From Candidatus Saccharibacteria bacterium GW2011_GWC2_48_9 (lineage in GTDB: Bacteria > Patescibacteriota > Saccharimonadia > Saccharimonadales > Saccharimonadaceae), in NCBI GenBank assembly GCA_001003725.1, contig LCPR01000005.1:82891-146890 (forward strand): a stretch of DNA of 64,000 nt, read 5' to 3'. This document shows, piece after piece, positions 27,326-35,076 of the stretch. Positions within the stretch are counted from its first letter, which is position 1. Every line of letters starts with the position of its first letter. The notes below the pieces were generated by a model, which was given only the letters and a program-made list of their open reading frames with translations, made no database searches and was not told where the DNA came from. Made by a program: the position numbers and the translations under genes.

Positions 27326-28951
27326 ATGGACGAAAAAAAAATTCAAGAAACGCGTCGTGATCACGACGAAAAATCAACGCAAAAGCGTTCGACGATTCTT
27401 GGTCTGCAATATTTAGATACTCGTGAGATAGAACTTAATTTGCCACTTGCCATGGATGTGATTTCTATAAAAGAGATGCACATGAACAAGATGGTGCCAC
27501 TTGTCAAAGGAGATGAAAGTACCCAAACTCGGTTTGGTGTGACGAGTATCACTCCACAATCTATTATCAAGAAAATCGAAGGGGAATACGTCGAAGACGG
27601 TAGAAGCGTGCAGTTTCTACTGATTAGTCAATCGGGCTACAAGGTACTGATGAATCGCTTTGACCCTCCGAAAGAGGTTATCTATGATGATATTGAGATC
27701 GCGAAGGCTGGTGACAGTGAAACTATTGCTTCGGTATCTCAAACACTTAACTCCGTGGGCACAGACCTTGTATTCGATTACTTGATAGATCAAGCAGACA
27801 AGCTAGGCGCTTCCGACATTCACATAGAAAATCAGCGCACATTTATTCGTATTCGTATGCGTATCGACGGTGCATTGCACTCTGTAGCGAATCTTGAAAA
27901 AGATCGTTATCGTGTGCTCATGGCTGCACTGAGCTCTCGAGCAAATATCTCGACTGCCGCTACAACACCGCAATCTGGACACATGAACAAAGAGGTGACG
28001 CGTGATGGGGCTACGCATCTATTGAATTTGCGTATTGAGGCCGTGCCGACACTGTATGGTCAAGATGTGGTAATGCGACTCTTCAACTTTGACACAGCGC
28101 AGCTCAACCTTGATTTTCTGGGCATTGCCGAAAAAGAAATGAAAGAAATTAAAGAAATCGTTGGCCATCCGCGAGGCATGTTACTTATGGTGGGGCCTAC
28201 TGGTAGCGGTAAGTCCACTACTTTGTATAGTATTCTGAATGCTCTCAATAGCGATGACCGTAAGATCATAACGCTGGAAGATCCTGTTGAAAATACCATT
28301 CCGGGTATTACTCAAATTCCTATCGACACAACTGCTGGACATCATTTTGCCGATGGTCTACGCTCTGTATTGCGACTCGATCCAGATGTGGTGATGGTTG
28401 GTGAGATTCGTGACCAGGAAACGGCGAAGACGGCGATACAGGCATCAATTACGGGTCACCTTGTGCTCAGTTCATTTCACGCGAACTCTACCTCGGCGGC
28501 GTTTAGCCGTATGATTGATATGATTGGACAGAACCCTATATTTAGCTCGGCAGTTCGCTTACTAATTGCACAGCGCCTCGTGCGCAGGCTTTGGGACGAG
28601 AGTAAGGAAGAATATGAGCCGGACGAAGCAACTCGCGCATGGGTGAAAAAAACTCTCGAAGGTATACCTGCCGATACGCCCAATGTGCCGGATCTTGACA
28701 CGTTCAAACTCTGGAGGCCCGTGGCGACACCGGAAGTACCGTTTGGATTCAAAGGTCGTGTGCCGGTAATGGAGCAGATGGTCGTGAACCCGGAGATACA
28801 AAAATTCCTTCGCGGCGATGTGGTCGACGTGCATACAGAATCTATCGAAAAAGTAGCCCGTGAAAATGGCATGATTACTCTTATACAAGCTGGCGTGTTG
28901 GCTGCACTCCGTGGAGAGACAACACTCGAAGAAGTAAATCGATCGATATAG
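27326..28951 (+). CDS. Type IV pilus assembly / type II secretion ATPase (PilB/GspE family)
   Basis: Cytoplasmic hexameric ATPase that powers pilus assembly or secretion; 541 residues. Visible: the N2-domain stretch ASDIHIENQRTFIRIRMRIDG, Walker A GPTGSGKSTTLYS, the Asp box ITLEDPVENTIPGI, Walker B LRLDPDVVMVGEIRDQETA and the His box ITGHLVLSSFHAN. The tetracysteine zinc-binding insert usual before the C-terminal domain is absent: the region YEPDEATRAWVKK has no Cys. The other pilus genes (pilC, pilT, pilD, pilins) are not in the window. In Saccharibacteria type IV pili have been linked to twitching and host contact. Confidence 0.9.
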   Translation: MDEKKIQETRRDHDEKSTQKRSTILGLQYLDTREIELNLPLAMDVISIKEMHMNKMVPLVKGDESTQTRFGVTSITPQSIIKKIEGEYVEDGRSVQFLLISQSGYKVLMNRFDPPKEVIYDDIEIAKAGDSETIASVSQTLNSVGTDLVFDYLIDQADKLGASDIHIENQRTFIRIRMRIDGALHSVANLEKDRYRVLMAALSSRANISTAATTPQSGHMNKEVTRDGATHLLNLRIEAVPTLYGQDVVMRLFNFDTAQLNLDFLGIAEKEMKEIKEIVGHPRGMLLMVGPTGSGKSTTLYSILNALNSDDRKIITLEDPVENTIPGITQIPIDTTAGHHFADGLRSVLRLDPDVVMVGEIRDQETAKTAIQASITGHLVLSSFHANSTSAAFSRMIDMIGQNPIFSSAVRLLIAQRLVRRLWDESKEEYEPDEATRAWVKKTLEGIPADTPNVPDLDTFKLWRPVATPEVPFGFKGRVPVMEQMVVNPEIQKFLRGDVVDVHTESIEKVARENGMITLIQAGVLAALRGETTLEEVNRSI

Positions 28952-28963
28952 CTACATGACGAC

Positions 28964-28992
28964 TTGGAAATATAGTGAAGCTATGCTATAGT
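28964..28992 (+). promoter_or_regulatory. rplS promoter
   Basis: TTGGAA (28964-28969), 17-base spacer, TGc-TATAGT (28987-28992). The predicted leader is about 36 bases. Confidence 0.65.
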
Positions 28993-29034
28993 TGGTAGTT
29001 GATTGTAGTTATAAAATAGTAAAGCGAGAGACAT

Positions 29035-29460
29035 ATGAGTTTTGCACTAATCAAGAAAGTGAACGACGAACAGAAAAAACACGCTGTTGTCGATGTTCGT
29101 AGCGGTGACACAGTACGTGTGCACCAAAAAATTAAAGAAGGTAGCAAAGAACGTATTCAGGTTTTTGAAGGCGTTGTTATCCGTACAGACAACAAAGATT
29201 CACACACGAGTCGTATTACTGTACGTAAAATTACTAGCGGTATCGGCGTTGAAAAAAGCTTCATGCTACACAGCCCATTGGTTGATAAGGTAGAAGTGAC
29301 GCGTCGCAGCAAGGTTCGACGAAACTACTTGAGCTTCCTACGTGATAGAAGCGGTAAAAGTGCTCGTCTCAAGGCTGTCAAATTTGACCGCGAGGCTATC
29401 AATACGGTTGCTGAAGCTCCAAAAGCCGAAGAACCAGCTATCGAAGAAGCCAAAGCCTAA
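29035..29460 (+). CDS. rplS: 50S ribosomal protein L19
   Basis: 141 residues: the L19 core (VDVRSGDTVRVHQKIKEGSKERIQVFEGVVI, shown here in part; ITVRKITSGIGVEKSF; VTRRSKVRRNYLSFLRDRSGKSARL) is complete. It is followed by a Glu/Ala-rich tail (about residues 125-141) not found in model L19 proteins. A strong promoter, a GCGAGAG ribosome-binding region and a downstream hairpin terminator mark it as a monocistronic gene. The usual neighbours trmD and rimM are absent from this locus. Confidence 0.96.
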   Translation: MSFALIKKVNDEQKKHAVVDVRSGDTVRVHQKIKEGSKERIQVFEGVVIRTDNKDSHTSRITVRKITSGIGVEKSFMLHSPLVDKVEVTRRSKVRRNYLSFLRDRSGKSARLKAVKFDREAINTVAEAPKAEEPAIEEAKA

Positions 29461-29489
29461 ATACCTCTAAGGTATCTGGTTTAGTACAT

Positions 29490-29517
29490 AAAACATCCTC
29501 GCTCGGGGATGTTTTTC
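29490..29517 (+). terminator. rplS terminator
   Basis: 11-pair hairpin with one U-G pair (arms 29490-29500 and 29505-29515, 4-base loop) followed by T residues. Confidence 0.85.
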
Positions 29518-29558
29518 TTGAAATTAGAGAGAACGTAGGCTGTATACGCGCACTGTAC

Positions 29559-29564
29559 TACAAT
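29559..29564 (+). promoter_or_regulatory. rnhB-yraN promoter (leaderless type)
   Basis: TACAAT ends 8 bases before the ATG at 29573, without a Shine-Dalgarno. Confidence 0.55.
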
Positions 29565-29572
29565 AGAAGTAT

Positions 29573-30535
29573 ATGATTCTTGGTATTGATGAAGTGGGAC
29601 GAGGACCTTGGGCGGGACCCCTTGTTGTAGGTGCGGTAGTACTTGGCGGTTGTGAGATCGATGGTTTGACGGATAGCAAGAAACTCTCGAAAAAGCGACG
29701 CGATGCACTTGATGTTGAGATTCGTGAAAAGGCGAGTGGCTACGGGCTTGGCTGGGTGCACGCACATGAGATCGATGATATCGGACTCAGTAGCGCATTG
29801 GTGCTCGCAACAAAGCGGGCTGTCGAGCAGGTGAAGGCACCATATCACGAGATTATCATCGACGGAACAATTAACTTTCTTGCAGCTACGTCAAAAGGCC
29901 GGTATGTGACAACAATGAAAAAAGCTGACCTGCTTGTGCCGAGTGTGAGTGCGGCATCAATCATCGCTAAAGTGGCGCGCGATACCTACATGTCGCAGCA
30001 GGACGAGATACACCCTGGGTATGGCTTTAGTAATCATGTAGGGTACGGCACGGCCGCGCATAGAGCCGCCATTAACAGCTGCGGGGTAACGCCACTGCAT
30101 CGATTGAGCTTTGCGCCACTAGCAAAATATCGCAACGATTCACCGCCGACTGCCTATGGGCAGGGTGTAGTAGTTAATGCGAAGACCACAGACACTACTA
30201 CGCGGATTGGTGATGAGGCGGAAGATGAGGCCGCTAACCATCTTATTCAACTTGGTCACGAGATCGTCGAACGCAACTGGAAAACGAAATACTGCGAAAT
30301 CGACATCGTGTCACGAAAAGATGAAGTTGTATATTTTACTGAAGTGAAATATCGTCGACAGCCCAACCAGGGTGGCGGCTTTGCAGCTATTACCTCAAAA
30401 AAGCTCAACCAGATGCGTTTTGCCGCGAAACTGTTTGCACATACTCATAAGATCACAGATACGCAACTTGCAGTATCTGCCGTTGCGCTTACCGGATCAC
30501 CGCCGATGGTGGAAGCATATATTGAATCCGTCTAG
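29573..30535 (+). CDS. rnhB: RNase HII fused to YraN (UPF0102) nuclease-like domain
   Basis: One 320-residue reading frame encodes two families that are usually separate neighbouring genes. Residues 1 to about 195 are RNase HII, which removes ribonucleotides and RNA-DNA hybrids: IDEVGRGPWAGPLVVGAVV (catalytic Asp-Glu), LTDSKKLSKK, IIIDGTINF and ADLLVPSVSAASIIAKVARD. After a linker, residues about 210-320 are YraN: GDEAEDEAANHLIQLGHEIVERNWKTK in part, then CEIDIVSRKDEVVYFTEVKYRR, the D-x-n-ExK restriction-nuclease-like core. No stop or start lies between them. The M1 peptidase gene converges 7 bases downstream. Confidence 0.93.
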   Translation: MILGIDEVGRGPWAGPLVVGAVVLGGCEIDGLTDSKKLSKKRRDALDVEIREKASGYGLGWVHAHEIDDIGLSSALVLATKRAVEQVKAPYHEIIIDGTINFLAATSKGRYVTTMKKADLLVPSVSAASIIAKVARDTYMSQQDEIHPGYGFSNHVGYGTAAHRAAINSCGVTPLHRLSFAPLAKYRNDSPPTAYGQGVVVNAKTTDTTTRIGDEAEDEAANHLIQLGHEIVERNWKTKYCEIDIVSRKDEVVYFTEVKYRRQPNQGGGFAAITSKKLNQMRFAAKLFAHTHKITDTQLAVSAVALTGSPPMVEAYIESV

Positions 30536-30542
30536 CGTGGAT

Positions 30543-33059
30543 TTATAGCTGTTTAAGCGCAGCGATGACAGCAGGTTGATCGCGCGCAATCAGTTCGACC
30601 TTACCCTCAATTTCACTTATGCCGAGTTGAATTGCACGCGTGAGCGCAGGGATGTCTTGCTTTGGAGTAAAAAACTCCTTGTATTCGGCAAGTTGCTGCT
30701 TAGTAGTAAGGCCACCGGCACTATAACGAGGGTAGTCATCGTAGCTCTTGTCACCCCCAAAGGTCTGTTCGATCCACTGCCAGTTGTCGCGCATCCACTG
30801 CCACGCTTGCGCCCGCGATTCGCGCCCACGCACCAGATATACAAACCAGCGCGCTACATCTTGAGGTTTGATTATTTCGGTGTTCTTGATTGAAGCGAGT
30901 AGCAAATCAATTTTTTCGGCTACACGCGTACTGGTGATCCCGATGGCGATATCTTGTTTGAGCTCTGCACTCGAAGTGCTACGGTAACGTTCTAGCAATG
31001 AATCGACTATATGTCCGTCTCCATAGCGTGCAACTGAACTGATGACAAGCGCACGAAGCTCAGGATCGATCTCTTCTAGTGAGGTGGCCTCATAGATTGA
31101 TTGAGCGGTTGCAATTGCTTCAGTGTCCTCTCCATATAGCGTAAGACCTAAGATTGTACTGCGAAGTTTAGTTCTTTCCTCTGACTCGCCTTCCTGCGGC
31201 TGCCAACCGAGCTCTTTGTAAAGTGTTGAGGAGATATCTTTTGAAAACAGGCGTAACTTTTGCTCTGCTTCTGTATCGTCTTGTACAAACTTTTTGAGCT
31301 CTCCGAGTGCAAGCGATATGATATTCCAGACAGGTTCACTTGTCTCGTGTTTGTAGGCGTCCAGAAGTGGTAGTAGTTGATCGGACGCAAGTACCCCGCC
31401 GCGTGCGAGAAGTGTTGCTTCGTGCAAGAATTGAATTTTCGAAAGACTATCGATTGTGCCGTGCTGCACGGAGCCTACGATACGTGCAAAAAGCTCATTA
31501 TCGTAGTGGGTGATAAAGTGTGCTGTATCGCCGGAATTCAGCGCAAAAGCTGTGTCGGCAGGAACTGTGAAGGAGATGCTTTCTTCGGTTAGCAGCTCGG
31601 GTGCTGACTCTGTCGTAGCATTGAGAGGGATAGGCCACCTCGCACCCGTATTGGTATGGCTGCCGATAAAGAATTGTTCCTGCGATAGTGTCGCTTTACC
31701 GTCTGACAGAGAAGCGTGTACGACGGGATATCCAGGCTGAGACGTCCATGTATTCATCATCTCAACAATGTTTTTTCCGCTTGCGTTTGAAAGCGCCTGC
31801 CAAAGATTGTCGCCAATTGTGTTGTCGTATGAATACTCTTTAAAATACTGCGCGAGACCGCGTTGAAATGCATCTTCGCCAACAAAATGCTGTATCATGC
31901 GGAGTAGGCGAGCTCCCTTGGCGTAGACGATTGCTGGGTCAAATAAGGTGCTGATTTCGTCCGGATGATTGACGTCTACCTGTACCGCCTGTACTCCATC
32001 GAGCGCATCGCGTCTGAGTGCGGCAATAGACTCGTGTGTCGCAAAATCAAGCCAAATATTCCATTCTGGGTGTAGTGCGTCAACTGCCACGTATTCCATA
32101 AGCGTTGCAAAACTTTCATTGAGCCAGAGATCATTCCACCACTTCATGGTCACAAGATTGCCGAACCACTGATGCGCAAGCTCATGTGCAATAACGGTTG
32201 CAATGTATTGTCGACTTGAGATGCTGGTGGTGCGTGGGTCCGCGAGTAAGGCCATCTCGCGGTAGGTGATAAGCCCCCAGTTTTCCATAGCTCCAGAGCT
32301 AAAGTCGGGTAACGCGACATGGTCGGCCTTCGGTAGGGGGTAGGATGTGCCGAAATAATCGTTGTAAAACTCAATACTGCGTACGGCTATATCAAGAGGA
32401 AAATCTAGCGACGCGGTAGGTTGTGCATGTGTTGCCCAGATGTTCACTTCGACGCCGTCTTTGGTGGTGGCGGATTTTTTCTGAAGCTCACCTACGACAA
32501 AAGCAAGCAAATAGCTGCTCATTTTCGGGCTTGTTTGAAACTTCGTTACTAAACCCTCGGGCTCGTTTCGTTGCCATTCGATAGGCATGTTGCCAAGTAC
32601 TGACACGTCATTTTCGGTGGTGAGCGTCAGGTCGAACGTTGCTTTGGCCGCAGGTTCGTCAACACAAGGAAACACCTCGCGCGCATGATGGCTTTCGAAC
32701 TGAGTTGCAAGTAGCTCTTTTTTCTTGCCTTCAACTTCAAAATAGCACGGGTACAGGCCATGCATCGCATCGGTTATTGTGCCGGAAAATTGAATCACGG
32801 CGATATGCTCACCCGCGGTTATGGAGTTGCTTGTAATACGTAGCTCATCGTTGTCCTTTAGTTGCCACTCTGCAACCTGGCCATCAATGGTGGTCGAAGT
32901 AATGTCGAGGTCTTTTGCGTGAAGGGCTATGTGCGTACCATGTACGTAACCAGCGACGCTAACCGTGCCGTGGAAAGTACGGGCTGTGCGATCAAGAGTG
33001 AGTGATAAATCATAGTGTTCGGGTACGAATGAATCGAGTAGATGAGAAAAAGTTTGCAT
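30543..33059 (-). CDS. M1-family zinc aminopeptidase
   Basis: 838 residues, PepN/ERAP-like, removing N-terminal amino acids from peptides. Substrate motif GAMEN is at residues 256-260. The zinc site is HELAHQWFGN (His292, Glu293, His296) with the third ligand Glu315 in NESFA. The catalytic Tyr region lies downstream and a large helical ERAP1-like C-terminal domain follows. No signal peptide is seen, so it is probably cytosolic, recycling peptides for an amino-acid-dependent lifestyle (inference). TGt-TACAAT ends 6 bases before the ATG, predicting a leaderless mRNA. A cluster of Cys/His near GLYPCYFEVE and FPCVDEPAA is family-typical. Confidence 0.95.
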   Translation of the reverse strand: MQTFSHLLDSFVPEHYDLSLTLDRTARTFHGTVSVAGYVHGTHIALHAKDLDITSTTIDGQVAEWQLKDNDELRITSNSITAGEHIAVIQFSGTITDAMHGLYPCYFEVEGKKKELLATQFESHHAREVFPCVDEPAAKATFDLTLTTENDVSVLGNMPIEWQRNEPEGLVTKFQTSPKMSSYLLAFVVGELQKKSATTKDGVEVNIWATHAQPTASLDFPLDIAVRSIEFYNDYFGTSYPLPKADHVALPDFSSGAMENWGLITYREMALLADPRTTSISSRQYIATVIAHELAHQWFGNLVTMKWWNDLWLNESFATLMEYVAVDALHPEWNIWLDFATHESIAALRRDALDGVQAVQVDVNHPDEISTLFDPAIVYAKGARLLRMIQHFVGEDAFQRGLAQYFKEYSYDNTIGDNLWQALSNASGKNIVEMMNTWTSQPGYPVVHASLSDGKATLSQEQFFIGSHTNTGARWPIPLNATTESAPELLTEESISFTVPADTAFALNSGDTAHFITHYDNELFARIVGSVQHGTIDSLSKIQFLHEATLLARGGVLASDQLLPLLDAYKHETSEPVWNIISLALGELKKFVQDDTEAEQKLRLFSKDISSTLYKELGWQPQEGESEERTKLRSTILGLTLYGEDTEAIATAQSIYEATSLEEIDPELRALVISSVARYGDGHIVDSLLERYRSTSSAELKQDIAIGITSTRVAEKIDLLLASIKNTEIIKPQDVARWFVYLVRGRESRAQAWQWMRDNWQWIEQTFGGDKSYDDYPRYSAGGLTTKQQLAEYKEFFTPKQDIPALTRAIQLGISEIEGKVELIARDQPAVIAALKQL

Positions 33060-33065
33060 ATACCC

Positions 33066-33074
33066 ATTGTAACA
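33066..33074 (-). promoter_or_regulatory. M1 aminopeptidase promoter (leaderless type)
   Basis: On the minus strand TGt-TACAAT ends 6 bases before the ATG at 33059, with no Shine-Dalgarno. Confidence 0.55.
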
Positions 33075-33091
33075 AAGTTAAATAGGAGTAT

Positions 33092-33814
33092 ATGAAACCA
33101 AATCTCAAAGTTCGCCGACTCGTTGTAGTACTTATCGTAGCGATAGTAAGCTTATCTTCCTTGGCATATGATATGGCCCAAGATGAATTGCTTGTAGTGC
33201 AGGAGCCACGTCATGCGCCCGATGCCCCAGCAAAGCAGGAGCTGTCGGATTCGCCCACCGCGCAGAGTATTTTAAGTAGTCTTGAGGTAAAGGGACGTGC
33301 ACCCAAAACAGGCTACGAGCGCGCGCAATTTAGTAGCGGATGGGGTAGGTTAGCCGAGTGCGATCTTCGCAATATTATATTGCGGCGTGATCTAGACGAC
33401 ACTCAGACGGATGACAACTGCAGGGTAGTGAGTGGTACGCTACAAGATCCATACACAGGTGCACAGATTGAGTTTACTAGGGGTAAGACGACGAGCGATG
33501 ATGTGCAGATTGATCATGTTGTAGCACTGAGTAATGCGTGGCAAACTGGCGCCCAGCAGCTGTCGAGCGAGCAGCGCCGTTCGTTTGCGAATGATCCGCT
33601 TAATCTTGTAGCTGTCGACGGCGCGGCAAATCAGCAAAAAAGCGATGGAGACGCGGCCACGTGGCTACCTGCAGACAAGTCGTTTCGCTGTCAGTACGTT
33701 GCCCGGCAGATTGCGGTAAAGCAAGCCTATTCTCTCTGGGTTACGTCTGCTGAAAAGTTGGCGATGGAAACGGTACTACGACGTTGTCCGGGTCAACAAA
33801 TTCCGGTTCAGTAA
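33092..33814 (+). CDS. Secreted HNH nuclease (DUF1524/GmrSD C-terminal-like)
   Basis: 240 residues with an N-terminal signal or anchor (RRLVVVLIVAIVSLSSLAY). The C-terminal domain has the nuclease core: QIDHVVALSNAWQTGAQ (D-H-V catalytic His), then FANDPLNLVAVDGAANQQKSD with the N and H/N positions of HNH-family DUF1524. It follows the pattern of extracellular nucleases of Gram-positive bacteria. It could degrade host or environmental DNA for nucleotide scavenging, which suits an organism with reduced biosynthesis, but that is inference. AGGAG lies before the ATG. Its last 74 bases are antisense to the GNAT-like gene. Confidence 0.82.
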   Translation: MKPNLKVRRLVVVLIVAIVSLSSLAYDMAQDELLVVQEPRHAPDAPAKQELSDSPTAQSILSSLEVKGRAPKTGYERAQFSSGWGRLAECDLRNIILRRDLDDTQTDDNCRVVSGTLQDPYTGAQIEFTRGKTTSDDVQIDHVVALSNAWQTGAQQLSSEQRRSFANDPLNLVAVDGAANQQKSDGDAATWLPADKSFRCQYVARQIAVKQAYSLWVTSAEKLAMETVLRRCPGQQIPVQ

Positions 33815-34352
33815 ATGCGTCTGGCTGGAACTCGCGTTCGATTGCTCTGGAGCCCATGGTACGTAGGTCTTGCTCTGTGTAGCGAATTCTATTAACGCCT
33901 CCATTGTAGCGGTATCGCGTAAGTAGCGCGTCGAAACTATTTGTGTCGGAGCTATCGATTGATAAAGAAGCTGACGCGCCGTTGCGGCGTGAACGCGCGC
34001 CGTATATGATAGAACGCGCGACGTGATCTACTAGTTGTATCGGCGATGTGTAGCTCTGGCTTTCGTCTGCGTACAGGTGTGTGAGCTCGAATGCAGAACG
34101 TCTGCTTTCGGGGTTAAGCGAGAATACTCGCTCCATATGCGCCATGCCGACGGGTGTGTTGTCAGGGGTTGTGGCAACGAATATCTGCTCGTTGCCACTG
34201 GAGTTTTCAATAATGTGGCCTATTGCCTTATGAAATGCTTTCGAACGAAATGCGGGATAGCTTTGAAACTGTTTGAGTGTGTCATACATGCCGCGAATTG
34301 CAGGTATGTCGTCGGCCGTAGCGAGCCTGGTGTGAATTCTTTCTGTTGTCAT
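33741..34352 (-). CDS. GNAT-like acetyltransferase-domain protein
   Basis: 203 residues. The N-terminal half reads like a GNAT fold: HTRLATADDIPAIRGMYDTL, then EQIFVATTPDNTPVGMAHMERVF, and ELTHLYADESQ in the place of beta4/beta5. The acetyl-CoA loop (Q/R-x-x-G-x-G/A) is not clearly seen; ARSRRNGA is the nearest stretch, so catalytic competence is doubtful. The C-terminal about 40 residues overlap, antisense, the end of the HNH nuclease gene. A TATACT lies 7 bases before the ATG, predicting a leaderless mRNA. Confidence 0.55.
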   Translation of the reverse strand: MTTERIHTRLATADDIPAIRGMYDTLKQFQSYPAFRSKAFHKAIGHIIENSSGNEQIFVATTPDNTPVGMAHMERVFSLNPESRRSAFELTHLYADESQSYTSPIQLVDHVARSIIYGARSRRNGASASLSIDSSDTNSFDALLTRYRYNGGVNRIRYTEQDLRTMGSRAIEREFQPDAFTEPEFVDPDNVVVPFPSPTFQQT

Positions 34353-34359
34353 GGTACGA

Positions 34360-34365
34360 AGTATA
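34360..34365 (-). promoter_or_regulatory. Promoter of the GNAT-like gene (leaderless type)
   Basis: Minus-strand TATACT ends 7 bases before the ATG at 34352. Confidence 0.5.
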
Positions 34366-34443
34366 GTGCGCTATATTGACATATGACAAAAATATATTTA
34401 TTATGATCAATATTAGTACTAATTGTTTAGAATTGATCAGATA

Positions 34444-35076
34444 ATGATAACTGTCACCGATAGAGTCCGCAGCTGGGTACAGAGAAATCCGTCGTACGCG
34501 CTACATATGCGCCATGGTATCATCAACTACTCATCGCTTGCGCGGCGTATTAAGCCGGACATTGAGCATGATGTGGGCGAGCGCGTATCAGTAGAGGCCA
34601 TTACTATCGCGCTCAACAGGGTGGCAAAAACCTTGACTGACCAAGACGCTGTAGATTACAGCGCGTACTTAGGGGAGGTTTCGGTGCAGTCTGGGCTGGG
34701 GGTTTTGACTATTCCTCAGTCTGAGACGAGTATGGATCAGTTCTTTACTGCGGCGAAGAGATTGCACGAGCAAAATGAATACATGGTCTACACGCGAGGT
34801 TTATGGTATACGGCGTTGATCGGACGTACCGAAGTAATCGATGAACTTGAGACAGCCCTCCAGGGGACTGTAACCTCAAGGGATATCGTAGGTATTACTG
34901 TAAAACTGCGGATAGGACACTTACCGGTTCCAGGAGTGTGTGCGTATGTGCTACAAATTCTCGCAAATCGAGGTATAAACCTTGTCGAGGTGACTTCGTC
35001 ACACAATGAGCTGACTGTGTTCGTGCATAATAACCGCACTAGCGAAGCGGTCGCCCTTCTCGTTATGAATGACTAG
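34444..35076 (+). CDS. ACT-domain-like protein, possible regulator
   Basis: 210 residues if started at ATG 34444; an in-frame TTG at 34423 would add seven. The N-terminal part (RVRSWVQRNPSYALHMRHGI, ARRIKPDIEHDV, VSVEAITIALNRVAK) looks like a helical DNA- or ligand-binding segment. The C-terminus (PGVCAYVLQILANRGINLVEV, then ELTVFVHNNRTSEAV) follows the beta-alpha-beta pattern of ACT domains, with the conserved PG turn. ACT domains bind amino acids or related ligands. It is convergent with the kinase-aldolase gene, overlapping by 4 bases. The target is unknown. Confidence 0.65.
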   Translation: MITVTDRVRSWVQRNPSYALHMRHGIINYSSLARRIKPDIEHDVGERVSVEAITIALNRVAKTLTDQDAVDYSAYLGEVSVQSGLGVLTIPQSETSMDQFFTAAKRLHEQNEYMVYTRGLWYTALIGRTEVIDELETALQGTVTSRDIVGITVKLRIGHLPVPGVCAYVLQILANRGINLVEVTSSHNELTVFVHNNRTSEAVALLVMND

